A stretch of 64,000 bases of DNA from Haloarcula taiwanensis (GTDB lineage Archaea; Halobacteriota; Halobacteria; Halobacteriales; Haloarculaceae): NCBI GenBank assembly GCA_002844335.1, contig CP019154.1, positions 434,001 to 498,000 on the forward strand, read 5' to 3'. A model generated the notes under the pieces. That model saw nothing but the letters and a program-made list of their open reading frames with translations, did no database searches and was not told where the DNA came from. Below are positions 1-9,880 of this stretch, piece after piece. A program made the position numbers and the translations under genes. Each line of letters starts with the position of its first letter. Position 1 is the first letter of the stretch.

Positions 1-750
1 GCCGATACCCTTTCAGCGCTTCGGGCGGCCCGCCGTCGCGGCGCGCGCACGCTGGCCGTGACCAACGTCGTCGGATCTACTGCGGCCCGCGAGTGCGATC
101 ATGCGCTGTACATCCGAGCCGGCCCGGAAATCGGCGTCGCCGCCACCAAGACCTTCGCCTCCCAGCTAGCCGCGCTGAACCTGCTTGCCCTCGGCACGTC
201 GACGACCGGCGACGCCCGGCAGGTCATCAGCGCGCTCCGCGACCTCCCCGGTCACGTTCAGGAGGTCCTCGACGAATCTGCCGCCCAGGAGGTCGCTGAG
301 TTGTATCAGGACGCCAGCGCGTACTTCTTCATCGGCCGCGGGTACCAGAATCCCGTCGCGCTTGAAGGCGCACTGAAAATGAAAGAGATCACCTACAAGC
401 ACGCTGAGGGCTTCGCTGCGGGTGAGCTAAAACACGGCCCGCTGGCGCTGGTGACCGAGAACACGCCAGTGTTCGCTATCGTGACCGGCGACGACGAGCG
501 CGCCCGCAAGACCATCGGAAATGTCAAAGAGGTCGAGGCCCGCGACGCACCGGTCGTCGCGATCACCGATGGACAGAGCGACGTTGAACGATACGCCGAC
601 CACGTGCTCCACATTCCGGAGACCCACCCGCGGGCCGCTGCCGTGCTGGCGAACACGCACTTGCAGCTAGTGTCGTATCACACAGCCGCGCTGCTGGGGC
701 GGAATATCGACAAGCCGCGCAACCTGGCAAAAAGCGTGACGGTCGAGTGA
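1..750 (+). CDS. glmS: glutamine--fructose-6-phosphate aminotransferase, C-terminal part
   Basis: Makes glucosamine-6-phosphate for UDP-GlcNAc and surface glycans. Only the C-terminal SIS (sugar isomerase) part lies in the window. The frame is open from base 1 (ADTLSALRAARRRGARTLAV), so the ATG at 58 is internal. Visible family features are the ALEGALKMKEITYKHAEGF segment, the GELKHGPLAL loop and the C-terminal KPRNLAKSVTVE, which is the usual end of GlmS. The N-terminal glutaminase domain lies outside the window. It converges on the gene at 765 with 14 bp between them. Confidence 0.93.
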   Translation, partial: ADTLSALRAARRRGARTLAVTNVVGSTAARECDHALYIRAGPEIGVAATKTFASQLAALNLLALGTSTTGDARQVISALRDLPGHVQEVLDESAAQEVAELYQDASAYFFIGRGYQNPVALEGALKMKEITYKHAEGFAAGELKHGPLALVTENTPVFAIVTGDDERARKTIGNVKEVEARDAPVVAITDGQSDVERYADHVLHIPETHPRAAAVLANTHLQLVSYHTAALLGRNIDKPRNLAKSVTVE

Positions 751-764
751 GAGGGCGTAGCTGG

Positions 765-1157
765 CTACTCGCGCTGGTCGCTGTTTGCTGGTGGTTCCGG
801 CGGTTCCAGGAACTTTGCCGCCAGCTTGGCTGTTTTTGAACCAGAAAGGACGTTTTCGATAGCCCGTGCTACTACGGCGAGACGAGACATTTCCCAGAAG
901 CGTGTGACTTGAGGTGTGGCAGCATCGAGAACAGCGAGTACTGGACCGACGCTGTGCGTTTTACGTAGATCAATGACGATACTCATCGACTCCGGTTCTG
1001 TCGTGAGCCAGCGATAGAGTCTGGATGCTCTCGTTCTCTCGAGGAGCAGAGTCCAGGCTCTGCCGAGCGTCGAGTGCTCGAAACTTCGTATAAAATCATC
1101 GGAAACTGACTTGAGCGTTGAGTTCTCGACAGCCGACTGGAGCCGCTGTTTCACCAT
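765..1157 (-). CDS. hypothetical haloarchaeal protein, 130 aa
   Basis: I do not recognise a named family. It is a soluble-looking protein with a moderately hydrophobic centre (HSVGPVLAVLDAATPQV) and a Pro/Glu-rich C-terminal tail. It lies 19 bp downstream of the DUF4330 gene on the same strand, so the two are probably co-transcribed. Codon use and GC match the host. Confidence 0.6.
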   Translation of the reverse strand: MVKQRLQSAVENSTLKSVSDDFIRSFEHSTLGRAWTLLLERTRASRLYRWLTTEPESMSIVIDLRKTHSVGPVLAVLDAATPQVTRFWEMSRLAVVARAIENVLSGSKTAKLAAKFLEPPEPPANSDQRE

Positions 1158-1176
1158 TGTGACGTCGCTGTGCTTC

Positions 1177-2301
1177 TCATTGATGGCCTGAGACCACGGT
1201 CGCTTTGACTGTCATGGTGTCTAGATCCAGTGTCACGACGCGCCCCTGCTGGAGTGTTTGGCCTTTGAATGTGACGCCGGTATCCGTCTCTCGAACAGAG
1301 AGGTTTGCGGTGACGGTGACGTCTTGATTTATCGGATGTGTCCGCTCGTATATTTCTCCGTTCTGTCCCCTAGTAATAATTGTCGCATTCTGGCGCTGGA
1401 CAGCCGAAATCTGCGCGATTGTTTCACCACCGAATGACTCTGTCATCCCTGGAGAGATGCTGTTAGCGAGTAACGGTGACACGTTAGAAAGCTGTAACTT
1501 GACCTCGCGCGTGGCGGGCTGGCCGCGTTGCGTTGTCGCACCGACTCGCGTGATTTTCCCCTTAACAAGGCCCGCTTCTGTCGGGAGTGAGAGGCTTACT
1601 CCCGGCCGGATTGTCGTCTCGCCGAACACCTGCTGTTCGCTGTAGGTCACGCTCTGGAGTGTTAATCCGAGGAAGACGGTCTTTGTATCAGGATTGTCGG
1701 TCCCGTATGCCGTTACCGAGTCGATGGTAGCTACTTCTCGTCCTTGCACACGGATCGGTTGCCCGGCGCTGAGACGACTGGCGTCGGTTTCTGACAGATC
1801 CGCTCTGACTACTACCTCTGTCTCAGTCGTGGTCAGTTCGGAGCCACCACCAACGTCACGAATCGTCCCTGTTGTGGAGTACGTCTCAGTCAGGATCTTG
1901 AGCTGTCGGCCGTGTCGTGGCGGTGCGCCGCTGTACTGGATTGTCTCTCCCGAAGCCGGTGCCGACAATTCGGCTCGAACTACCGCCCGTGTCGATCCAT
2001 CTTGTGGAGTGAAATACACATCCGTGATCGTCACGTCCGAATTCTTCGACGGGCTGTAGCTGTCACCGGTCGATATTTGAGAAGTAATATATTCAGGTTG
2101 GGTACCGAGATCCAGTGTCACATTGGTTGTCTCGGTCGTCGGGGCTGAACTCGAATCGCTATCGTCTGCCAGTACCAGGCTGGTTCCAGCGACAAGTGCA
2201 GCGAGAACAAACACGACGACGAGGGCATCAATAATATTGACAACGCCAAACAGATTTCCCTCGTCGTCGATGATACCGTATGGCTCTTTCATCGACTTCA
2301 T
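1177..2301 (-). CDS. DUF4330-type membrane-anchored protein
   Basis: 374 aa. The N-terminal motif GIIDDEGNLFGVVNIIDALV followed by one membrane helix (about residues 22-45) is the DUF4330 signature. The remainder is a long extracytoplasmic beta-rich segment with repeated pairs of short domains. The biochemical role is unknown. Members commonly sit near surface-polysaccharide genes, as here next to a sugar transferase. ATG start at 2301. Confidence 0.7.
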   Translation of the reverse strand: MKSMKEPYGIIDDEGNLFGVVNIIDALVVVFVLAALVAGTSLVLADDSDSSSAPTTETTNVTLDLGTQPEYITSQISTGDSYSPSKNSDVTITDVYFTPQDGSTRAVVRAELSAPASGETIQYSGAPPRHGRQLKILTETYSTTGTIRDVGGGSELTTTETEVVVRADLSETDASRLSAGQPIRVQGREVATIDSVTAYGTDNPDTKTVFLGLTLQSVTYSEQQVFGETTIRPGVSLSLPTEAGLVKGKITRVGATTQRGQPATREVKLQLSNVSPLLANSISPGMTESFGGETIAQISAVQRQNATIITRGQNGEIYERTHPINQDVTVTANLSVRETDTGVTFKGQTLQQGRVVTLDLDTMTVKATVVSGHQ

Positions 2302-2543
2302 ACAGGGGCATTTCCCGGCCAGTGTATGGCCTTTTCGCTTGGTCCCTAGACCTTACGACAGATCTCTGTTCATCAGTTCGCACGCAGCCTGTCATTGACC
2401 CCAGGGCATTTTCACGAACTGTCTGTGCTCCTCGTAACTGGTCTCACTCATGACTGGACTGAGTGAGTTCTGAGACCTGGTACCAATCCCTCCTGTTATT
2501 GCGTCCATTGCCCGCCGAAGGAGTATACGACGTACAATCGGTT

Positions 2544-3959
2544 CTACGGATCTCTGTACGCGACCAGTATATCGATAATAACACTCCAAATCTGCCTGGA
2601 AACGAGTTTCATATCGTAGCTAAACGACTGGTCGCGCACGTACTCTAGGTCGTACCGCAGCTTTTCGCCCGGCTCTTTCCCAGTTACGTGATTGACCTGG
2701 GCGGGTCCGGTCAGTCCCGGCTTGACGAACCATCGCTTCTGCCAGTCAACGACACCGGTCTGGATATCCGAGTCAAGCTCCGGTCGTTCTGGCCGTGGCC
2801 CGACAACGCTCATATCACCCCGCAGTATCGACCAGAGCTGTGGAATCTCATCGAGGTGCGTCTGCCGAAGGACTCGCCCGACTGATGTTACGCGTGGGTC
2901 GACTCCACCCGCATCCTCGTCACTGATCTTCGCACCGGTCTCGTCCTCCGCGTTCTCGATCATCGATCGGAACTTGTAGATGGAGAAGGTTTCGCCGAAC
3001 ACCGCTGTCCGGTCCTGCCGGTACAGTATCGAGCCGCCGTCTTCTAGCTTTATGCCGACTACGATCCCGAGAATCACCGGCGATAGCGCGATCAGCCCGG
3101 CCGATGCAAACGTGACATCGAATGCGCGCTTGAGAATGTAGTCCTGTATGTCCCAGGGTTCGATCTCTACGTCGACCAGGGTTCCGACTCCACCGCTGGC
3201 GGTCAACACAGAGTCTGCATGGTCGCGGTGGACTTTCGCGTCGAGACCGTACTCGTAACAGGCGTCGAGGGCGCCGAAGAACTCCGCCCGGTCGGCGTGT
3301 TCAAACGCCAGCACGACCGTATCGATATCATACTCGACGAGCACGTCCTCGATTCGCGAGAGGCCACCTAACCGCTCCAACCCACTCGGGTTAGTGCCGC
3401 CGTCAGCGATGGCTTCGGTCCGTTCGATTGTCGTCATTACACTCGTCGGACAGAGATAGCCCAGGAGCGTGCCGTCGACCTCGCTTGCCACTTCTTCTAT
3501 CACACGGAGGTCATCGCCGACGACGATGGTCCGCTCGCCGTTTGACGACGGCCGCTTCCGAATCCACACAAACCACGCCGGCAGTGCGACCAGTAACAAA
3601 GGGGTCACTAACACGACAGTCAAACGCGGCAGCTTGTACGAATAGTCGAAGTAGCCGATTGTCGCCAGAACGAGAGCCGCCACGAGCACCCGCTTCTGGG
3701 CCAGTGCTATCGCGTCGAGAATTCTTCGCGGGCGGGGCTTGTACAGCGGGAGGAACACGCTGACGACGACTGCGATTGTGACCAAGAGCTCAATCGTGAA
3801 CTCTGGCCCCGTTGGGGGGTCGGTCGGCAGCCGACTGAGTATCGGGAGAGTTGTCGCTATCGACTGGATGCTAGCGTTGTTAACAAGTGCGACGGCGACC
3901 GCTGTCAGCACGACAACGCCGGCTACACTTGCGACCCGGTACCGCCAGCCACTATCCAT
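2544..3959 (-). CDS. polyprenyl-phosphate sugar-1-phosphate transferase (WcaJ/EpsL-like)
   Basis: Transfers a sugar-1-phosphate from a nucleotide sugar to a polyprenyl/dolichyl phosphate at the membrane, starting a surface glycan. It has several N-terminal membrane helices, a central Rossmann-like CoA-binding segment, a further membrane helix ([20 protein letters not shown]) and a C-terminal catalytic domain with [25 protein letters not shown] and GLTGPAQV. The frame is open upstream to a TTG at 4010, but the ATG at 3959 begins directly before the first membrane helix and is preferred. 471 aa from this start. Confidence 0.85.
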   Translation of the reverse strand: MDSGWRYRVASVAGVVVLTAVAVALVNNASIQSIATTLPILSRLPTDPPTGPEFTIELLVTIAVVVSVFLPLYKPRPRRILDAIALAQKRVLVAALVLATIGYFDYSYKLPRLTVVLVTPLLLVALPAWFVWIRKRPSSNGERTIVVGDDLRVIEEVASEVDGTLLGYLCPTSVMTTIERTEAIADGGTNPSGLERLGGLSRIEDVLVEYDIDTVVLAFEHADRAEFFGALDACYEYGLDAKVHRDHADSVLTASGGVGTLVDVEIEPWDIQDYILKRAFDVTFASAGLIALSPVILGIVVGIKLEDGGSILYRQDRTAVFGETFSIYKFRSMIENAEDETGAKISDEDAGGVDPRVTSVGRVLRQTHLDEIPQLWSILRGDMSVVGPRPERPELDSDIQTGVVDWQKRWFVKPGLTGPAQVNHVTGKEPGEKLRYDLEYVRDQSFSYDMKLVSRQIWSVIIDILVAYRDP

Positions 3960-4315
3960 TATCACTGTGATTGCCGAGTTCCGGGATAAGTCCTGCGTCC
4001 CGGGACTCAAATACTGAAGTGACCGTGTGTGGACACGCAGCCCGACAACCCTGTACGGCCGTCGTGTTACTGAGAGCGAGTGCTACACGAACCGCGTTCG
4101 CGAGGCGACGTACCCACAATGACCGTCTCACCCCAGTCGTGTCGACTCTCGAAACGCCGAGCCAGCGTTCGTCATACCTGCCCTGTTTAACGGTGTCCGA
4201 TGGAGATGGGATCACGGTGGTGGTCCAGCCTTTCGATTGAAATCCTATCCGACTGTGAAACATACCTGCCCGTGCTGTCACACTGGTAACTGGCGGGATG
4301 ATACAGTTTCGTCGC
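3960..4315. other. intergenic stretch without a supported gene
   Basis: About 356 bp between the sugar transferase start and the end of the nucleotidyltransferase gene. Short ORFs cross it on both strands, but none has a convincing composition or start. It presumably holds the promoter of the sugar transferase gene and the 3' end of the nucleotidyltransferase transcript. No repeat or RNA gene was seen. Confidence 0.5.
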
Positions 4316-5071
4316 TCACTCGCTTGCGGCGATGTTTTCGGCGGCCATCTCTGGGTTAATCTCGCCCTGTAGCCGCTTTTCGGCCTCGTCGCGGTCCTCG
4401 GGATAACCGATATCGTTTCGCCAGCCGTCCATGCGGATCGCATCGATCGTTCGCCCGGAGTGCAACAGGAGGTCAATCGCGTCACTGATCTCGTACTCGC
4501 CGCGATTAGACGGTTGCACCAGATGACAGGCGTGGAAGATGGCCGGCGTGAAGGTGTAGAACCCGGTCATCACCAGATTCGATGGCGGCTCTTCCGGTTT
4601 CTCGACGACTTCGGTTATCTCGCCGTACTTGTTGGTGTCACAGACGCCGTAGCGCCCGGCCTCCTCCCAGGGAACTTCCTCAACGAGGAAGGCGGCGTCG
4701 GCACGCTCCTCCGCCTGTCGGTTGACGACGTCTTGGAGGTTCGCCTCGAAGATGTTGTCGCCGAGCATCAACATGAAGTCGTCGTCGACGTGCTCTTCAA
4801 CGGTCAGGAGCGCGTGGGCGAGGCCGTTCTGCTCGCGCTGGTGGGTGTAGGTGATCGGGACGCCTTCGAACTCGTCTTCGTAGTGATTAATGATGGCCTG
4901 CTTCTTGTAGCCGACAACTACCAGAAGTTCGTCGGCACCCAGTTCGATCAACTGCTCGAAGCAGTGGGTCAGGATCGGTTTCCCCGCGACCTCTACCATT
5001 CCCTTTGGCTTGTCTTCGGTCAGCGGACGGAGACGGGTCCCCTCGCCAGCGGCGAGTACGACAGCTTTCAT
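4316..5071 (-). CDS. sugar-1-phosphate nucleotidyltransferase (AglF-like)
   Basis: 251 aa. Activates a sugar-1-phosphate with NTP to give a nucleotide sugar, most likely UDP-glucose by analogy with AglF of Haloferax. The signature LAAGEGTRLRPLTEDKPKGM is at the N-terminus, followed by the HQREQNGLAHAL base-binding segment, the LMLGDNIF metal-binding Asp and VEKPEEP. There is no left-handed-helix acyltransferase domain, so it is a stand-alone transferase. The ATG at 5071 (MKAVVLAAG) is chosen over the ATG three codons upstream. It is divergent from the UDP-glucose dehydrogenase, with about 90 bp of A/T-rich promoter region between. Confidence 0.85.
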   Translation of the reverse strand: MKAVVLAAGEGTRLRPLTEDKPKGMVEVAGKPILTHCFEQLIELGADELLVVVGYKKQAIINHYEDEFEGVPITYTHQREQNGLAHALLTVEEHVDDDFMLMLGDNIFEANLQDVVNRQAEERADAAFLVEEVPWEEAGRYGVCDTNKYGEITEVVEKPEEPPSNLVMTGFYTFTPAIFHACHLVQPSNRGEYEISDAIDLLLHSGRTIDAIRMDGWRNDIGYPEDRDEAEKRLQGEINPEMAAENIAASE

Positions 5072-5159
5072 ATATCTCAATTCGTTGGCCGTCCGATAAA
5101 ACTCTTGTCGAATTATAAGACCCGAATTATAATATCCGCTTCTCGACTATCGTCTCCTG

Positions 5160-6467
5160 ATGAACGTCAGTATTGTCGGAAGCGGATACGTTGGGACGAC
5201 GGTCGCGGCGTGTCTTGCGGACCTTGGACACGAAGTCGTAACGATAGATATAGACGAGGATATTGTCGACGCGGTAAACGACGGCGAGTCGCCGATACAC
5301 GAACCCGGACTCGACGAACTCGTCGCTGAACATGGCGGCGGTCGCCTTCGGGCAAGTACCGACTACGCCGAGATTCTCGATACTGACCTGACGATGCTAG
5401 CGCTCCCGACGCCCTCGAACGACGACGGGAGTATCGACCTCCAGTTCATGGAAGCCGGTGCGGCATCCATCGGCGAGGCGCTGGCTGGCGCTGAGAACGC
5501 GGCAGCGGACCCACACCTTGTCGTCACGAAGTCGACTGTCGTTCCGAACACGACCGAAGACCGCCTCGCTCTCCGTATCGCCGACGCCGGTCTCGAACGC
5601 GGCACGGACTTCCTCGTCGCCTCCAATCCCGAGTTCCAGCGTGAGGGGACCGCTGTCGCGGACTTCCTGAACCCCGACAAACTCGTCTTTGGGACGGACG
5701 ACGACCGCGCGACCGACCTCCTCCATGACCTCTATGCACCGCTACGTGAGGCCGCTGACGACGACGTGCCGGTCGTCGAGACCGGTATCGCCGAGGCCGA
5801 GATGATAAAGTACGCCAACAACACGTTCCTGGCGACGAAGATTAGCCTCATCAACGACATCGGGAACATCTGCAAGGAGTTCGGCGTCGACGCCTACGAG
5901 GTGGCCGACGCCATCGGTCTCGACGACCGCATCGGCGAGCAGTTCCTCCGCAGTGGCGTCGGCTGGGGCGGCAGTTGCTTCCCGAAAGACACCGACGCCA
6001 TCATCGCCGCGGCGCGGGAGCAGGGCTACGACCCCACAGTCCTCTCTGCGGCCGTTGAGCTGAACGACGGTCAGCCAGAGCGCCTCCTTTCCCTCCTCGA
6101 TGACCATGTCGACGTGTCTGGGAAACGCGCCGCCGTGCTCGGACTGGCGTTCAAGCCCGGGACGGACGATATCCGGAACACGCGGGCAGCACCGGTCATC
6201 GAGGGACTGAAAACGCGGGGTGCCGATGTCGTCGCCTACGACCCCGTGGCGACCGAGAACATGCGCGAGCGCTATCCCGACATCGAGTACGCCGACTCCC
6301 CGGCGGCCGCCCTCGACGGCGCGTCCGGCGCTGTCGTCGTCACCGACTGGGACGAGTTCGCGGCGCTCGACGCCGAGTTCGACGAGATGGCCGACCCCGT
6401 CGTCGTCGACGGCCGCCGCATCATCAAGCGCCGGGACGGCATCACCTACGAAGGGTTGACCTGGTAG
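5160..6467 (+). CDS. aglM: UDP-glucose 6-dehydrogenase
   Basis: Oxidises UDP-glucose to UDP-glucuronate with NAD+ for glycan synthesis. 435 aa. The Rossmann motif [18 protein letters not shown] is at residues 7-24. The catalytic-Cys region [16 protein letters not shown] and the C-terminal [13 protein letters not shown] are intact. It is divergent to the nucleotidyltransferase that would supply its substrate, the same partnership as aglF and aglM in Haloferax volcanii. The gene symbol is assigned by that analogy. Confidence 0.88.
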   Translation: MNVSIVGSGYVGTTVAACLADLGHEVVTIDIDEDIVDAVNDGESPIHEPGLDELVAEHGGGRLRASTDYAEILDTDLTMLALPTPSNDDGSIDLQFMEAGAASIGEALAGAENAAADPHLVVTKSTVVPNTTEDRLALRIADAGLERGTDFLVASNPEFQREGTAVADFLNPDKLVFGTDDDRATDLLHDLYAPLREAADDDVPVVETGIAEAEMIKYANNTFLATKISLINDIGNICKEFGVDAYEVADAIGLDDRIGEQFLRSGVGWGGSCFPKDTDAIIAAAREQGYDPTVLSAAVELNDGQPERLLSLLDDHVDVSGKRAAVLGLAFKPGTDDIRNTRAAPVIEGLKTRGADVVAYDPVATENMRERYPDIEYADSPAAALDGASGAVVVTDWDEFAALDAEFDEMADPVVVDGRRIIKRRDGITYEGLTW

Positions 6468-6472
6468 CCAAC

Positions 6473-6964
6473 TCAGTCACGTCGTACTCGCCTGTCGAGG
6501 ACGGCGACCGCACCGGCCGCGAGAAGCGCTACGACGAGTACGGTCGGATCCGAAGACACGTACAGGCTCGGTGTCGGCGGCCGCCAGTTCGTGAACGGAT
6601 ACAGCCAGGCGCTGGCCCGACCGTCGGCGTACACCCGCAGCCCATCGAGCAGGAGCGAGGTGAGACCGCCGAACGTCACGAGGCCGAACACCCGTCCCCA
6701 GTACCGTCGCTCGAACGCGACAGTGATAAGACCGGCCAGTAGCAGAACTCCGCCGAGTGTCGAGAGGGGCATGTAGGTGAACGGCACGCCGAGAAGTGCT
6801 CCGACTGTCTCTTCGTTCACCACGATTCTGACTTTCACTACATCCGGAATCGCCGCACCACCCATCCCAACCACGACCCAGCGCTGGTCGAGCCAGTCGA
6901 CGCGCCAACTCGCGACCGTGAGAAGGATGTACGGAGCGAGCAGATGTGTCAGCAGGTCAGCCAT
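6473..6964 (-). CDS. small membrane protein, YdjM/DUF457-like
   Basis: 163 aa with about four membrane helices. MADLLTHLLAPYI with a His at residue 7, and the later IPDVVK, resemble the His/Asp pattern of YdjM-type (DUF457) membrane-bound putative metal hydrolases. Function is unknown. It overlaps the upstream co-oriented OB-fold gene by 8 nt, so the two are translated as a pair. Confidence 0.55.
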   Translation of the reverse strand: MADLLTHLLAPYILLTVASWRVDWLDQRWVVVGMGGAAIPDVVKVRIVVNEETVGALLGVPFTYMPLSTLGGVLLLAGLITVAFERRYWGRVFGLVTFGGLTSLLLDGLRVYADGRASAWLYPFTNWRPPTPSLYVSSDPTVLVVALLAAGAVAVLDRRVRRD

Positions 6965-7430
6965 TGCGGGCCTCCAGCGTCCACGTGTCTCGATTGATGC
7001 GCCAGTACCGGAAGAACAGCAGCAGGAATCCGAGCGCGCCGATAGCCGAGGCGCCGTACTTGTAGAGTTCGGCCCACCGGCTGCTGTTGACGACTTCGAC
7101 GCGCTCGGCCGCTATCGTTTGCTCTGGTCCGACCGTCCCGTACACTTGGACGACGCCGCCTGATTCGACGGCTGTGCTCGTCTCAGTGACTCTGAGTGTG
7201 ATTGCCGTCCCGTCGCCCTCGACTTTTATATACAGCTCGCCGTCGCCGGTCTCTGTCACTGTTCCAAACACCATGAGTTGCTGTCCGACGTACGACTCGT
7301 ACCCGGTCGAAAGGTCCGCAGCATCTGGATACGGTGACCGTTCGTCCTCTGTTATCTCCGCGTGGACGAACAGTCCTCCGAGTGTCAGACACAGCACAAG
7401 CACGATGCCGACACGAACCCAGACGCGCAC
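6957..7430 (-). CDS. membrane-anchored OB-fold-like protein
   Basis: 157 aa. An N-terminal signal or anchor helix (VGIVLVLCLTLGGLFVHA) is followed by an extracytoplasmic segment of about 75 residues with the beta pattern of a small OB fold (GQQLMVFGTVTETGDGELYI), then a membrane helix near residue 130 and a basic tail. The arrangement resembles CcmE-type small OB-fold proteins. No catalytic residues are recognisable. It lies downstream of the STT3-like gene on the same strand. Confidence 0.55.
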   Translation of the reverse strand: MRVWVRVGIVLVLCLTLGGLFVHAEITEDERSPYPDAADLSTGYESYVGQQLMVFGTVTETGDGELYIKVEGDGTAITLRVTETSTAVESGGVVQVYGTVGPEQTIAAERVEVVNSSRWAELYKYGASAIGALGFLLLFFRYWRINRDTWTLEARNG

Positions 7431-7498
7431 ACCATCTGTTCTTTCGGTGAGGACAATGGTCGTTTCGCTTCAGACCCACAGCGTGTCTGTCTCCAAGA

Positions 7499-9832
7499 TC
7501 ACTCGACAGTGATATTGCCGCCACTGTACACCATTTGTTCGGTGACTTCGACGGACGTTTTATTCCCGCTATCGGTAGTCACGGCGTACGTCCCGGGGTT
7601 TGCGACGGTAACAGTGAAGTCACCATTCCGGTTGGCCGTCGTCTGGCGCTCGTAGTCGACTTCTCTGTCCGAAACAGTGATGGTCGTTACGACCGAGACG
7701 GTCGAATTCGGGGCCGCAGTCCCCCGTATCTCTCCACCCGGAACAACCGCGAACGCCTTGTGGCTCCCGTCTTCGCTCGCGAAGAGCGGCCGGTAACGGG
7801 CCAGTCCGTCCACATTTCCGTTACGGCTTCCGAAGTGCTGGTGTAGCCGAGCGTACATCGTGGCCGGTTCCTCGATGTCGGTCGCCGTCGTTACGATATA
7901 CCCGACTCGGTTGGAGATCCGACTGTGTGCCGCATCAGGGTCCGTTGCTGCGACGAATGGCCCGTACCTTTGGCGGGCGTAACTGAAGCTCCGTGACTCG
8001 CCACTAACGAAGTAGTTGTACACGCGGTTCTGTCCCCAGCGGCTGAGGACGTAGTTTTCGGGGTATTCGAGTCCCCGCTCGGTGGCGTCGGCTTCGATTG
8101 CAGTCGCCGCGTCGTACGTCCCGTCCTCGACGAGTACCTGGCTCGTCTTCACAGGGACCTGCACGATCCCGAGGGACCCGAACAACAGGAACAGCACGAA
8201 CAGCGACGCAACCGCGCGGGTGTCCGGAACGAGCACGTCTCGCAGGTCCCGATCCCCGGTCGCTAGGACCGGTCGGGCGAGCTCAACCCACGAGGCGACC
8301 CAGATGAACGCGAGGCCAGCGAACAGCGCGAGAAACGTGGCCAGTTCGCCGACGAAACGGACCTGAATCATGGCGAGGCCGAACAGCACCCAGACGTAGC
8401 TACTGGCGACGAGCCAGCCGCTCTGGTCGCTCCGCGCGAGGTCGAGTCCCCACACCATTGCCGGAAGCGCCAGGAACAACGTCAGACCGAGCAGGAACAG
8501 GAAGCCGAAGGCGTCCGTGCTGAACAGGCCGTACGTCTCGGCGATTGCGTCGGATCGAAACAACAAGTCGAGCCGGCTATTGAACGTGTCCCACTGTTCG
8601 GTGAAGCCAAAGCGGAAGACGAGGAGGCCAACGACGCCAAGTCCGAGATCGACCACAGCCAGTTGTCCGACAGTACCACCGAAGCGCCGGGCTACCTCTG
8701 CTGTCGCAATGACGACGACAGTACCCAGCGTCAGTAGTGCTGGCGCGCTAGTGACGAGCGCAGTTTGCCAGCCGGTGACAGTATGAACACTCCAGGCGAG
8801 TGTCGCACCGAAGCTAACGCCTGCAAGGACCGGCGCGTTGCTGACCAGTGCCGACCGGTCGTTCGAGACATCCAGCAGTGTCTGTCCCAGCACCACCAGA
8901 CTGACCGGCAGGACAAGCAACGGCCCGGCCTCCCACGCGAGCACCTGGCCGGCAGTCCCGACACCGATGCCGACCGCGGCAATCCACGGCTGTGGTCGAC
9001 GAAGCGACGTTCGATTCGTGGCCGTCGTTAGCGCGATGACGAGTGCAAGGGCGGAGAGTCCCAGCCAAGGATAATCGAAGGCGTGGTGATCCGCGAAACC
9101 CAGGCTGGTCCGGAAGGCGTGGCCCGGCATAAACGCGAGGAACAGAACCGCTGCGAGGCCGACACGCCGGTCGCTGGACACCCGAACTGCGAGCAGATAG
9201 AGCAGGACGCTCGTGACGAGTGCCGACACGACTGGATACCAGGCGAGAACGTGGCCGATAACTTCCTTGCTCCCGCCAAAGAGGCTGGAAACCAACCAGA
9301 GTGTCGCGATCATAAGCGGCTCTCCCTTGGTCACTGCGTCCGGAAGCACGGAGAGCGCCCCGAAATCAGCCGCGCTGCCGGCGTTCGCCGCGACCTGTTC
9401 GACGTGGTATCTGTAATAATAGGGGTCGTTGCTCGAGAGAACGATATCGCCGTCACGATATACTGACCCGATGATGTAGGTTCGGGCGACGAGCACGACC
9501 GATAGGGCGGCGACGAGCAATCCGGTTGCTCGCGCGTCGAAATCAAAACGCAGTGCGTCACCGAGCGCCAGCCCGTGTCCGCTGTCGCTACCGGCCTCAG
9601 GCTCGCCGTTGAGCGCGGCCCGTACAGCGTCTGGATCGGCGACTCGATACTGCTCACCGTCTTTCTCGACGATGCCCGCGGAGACGAGTTCGCCGAACTG
9701 CCCCGAATCGATAGGGATGTCATCGAACGTCCAGCCGTCCTGTTCGTCGTCGACGGCCAGAACCGCTTCTGTCGCATCTCGTAGCTCGGGCCGGTCATCG
9801 AGTACCGCTCCCGCCCCGGGCGTGTCGCTCAT
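7499..9832 (-). CDS. STT3/AglB-like oligosaccharyltransferase family protein, aberrant motif
   Basis: 777 aa with about 11-13 membrane helices from residue 105 on. The first-loop motif NDPYYYRYHVEQ (near residue 137) fits the STT3/AglB DPYYHYR-type metal and lipid-phosphate site. The expected WWDYG motif is absent: the corresponding segment near residue 596 reads VLSRWGQNRVYNYFVSGES. A soluble N-terminal region of about 80 residues looks like a small winged helix (GQFGELVSAGIVEKDGEQYRV). A beta-rich C-terminal domain follows the membrane part. It is 49 bp from the epimerase gene upstream. It may be a paralogue of AglB with altered or lost peptide glycosylation. Confidence 0.78.
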   Translation of the reverse strand: MSDTPGAGAVLDDRPELRDATEAVLAVDDEQDGWTFDDIPIDSGQFGELVSAGIVEKDGEQYRVADPDAVRAALNGEPEAGSDSGHGLALGDALRFDFDARATGLLVAALSVVLVARTYIIGSVYRDGDIVLSSNDPYYYRYHVEQVAANAGSAADFGALSVLPDAVTKGEPLMIATLWLVSSLFGGSKEVIGHVLAWYPVVSALVTSVLLYLLAVRVSSDRRVGLAAVLFLAFMPGHAFRTSLGFADHHAFDYPWLGLSALALVIALTTATNRTSLRRPQPWIAAVGIGVGTAGQVLAWEAGPLLVLPVSLVVLGQTLLDVSNDRSALVSNAPVLAGVSFGATLAWSVHTVTGWQTALVTSAPALLTLGTVVVIATAEVARRFGGTVGQLAVVDLGLGVVGLLVFRFGFTEQWDTFNSRLDLLFRSDAIAETYGLFSTDAFGFLFLLGLTLFLALPAMVWGLDLARSDQSGWLVASSYVWVLFGLAMIQVRFVGELATFLALFAGLAFIWVASWVELARPVLATGDRDLRDVLVPDTRAVASLFVLFLLFGSLGIVQVPVKTSQVLVEDGTYDAATAIEADATERGLEYPENYVLSRWGQNRVYNYFVSGESRSFSYARQRYGPFVAATDPDAAHSRISNRVGYIVTTATDIEEPATMYARLHQHFGSRNGNVDGLARYRPLFASEDGSHKAFAVVPGGEIRGTAAPNSTVSVVTTITVSDREVDYERQTTANRNGDFTVTVANPGTYAVTTDSGNKTSVEVTEQMVYSGGNITVE

Positions 9833-9880
9833 GTCTCTTCTCTTTCCGGTCTGGCGAATAAATCCATCGGGACTCGATGT

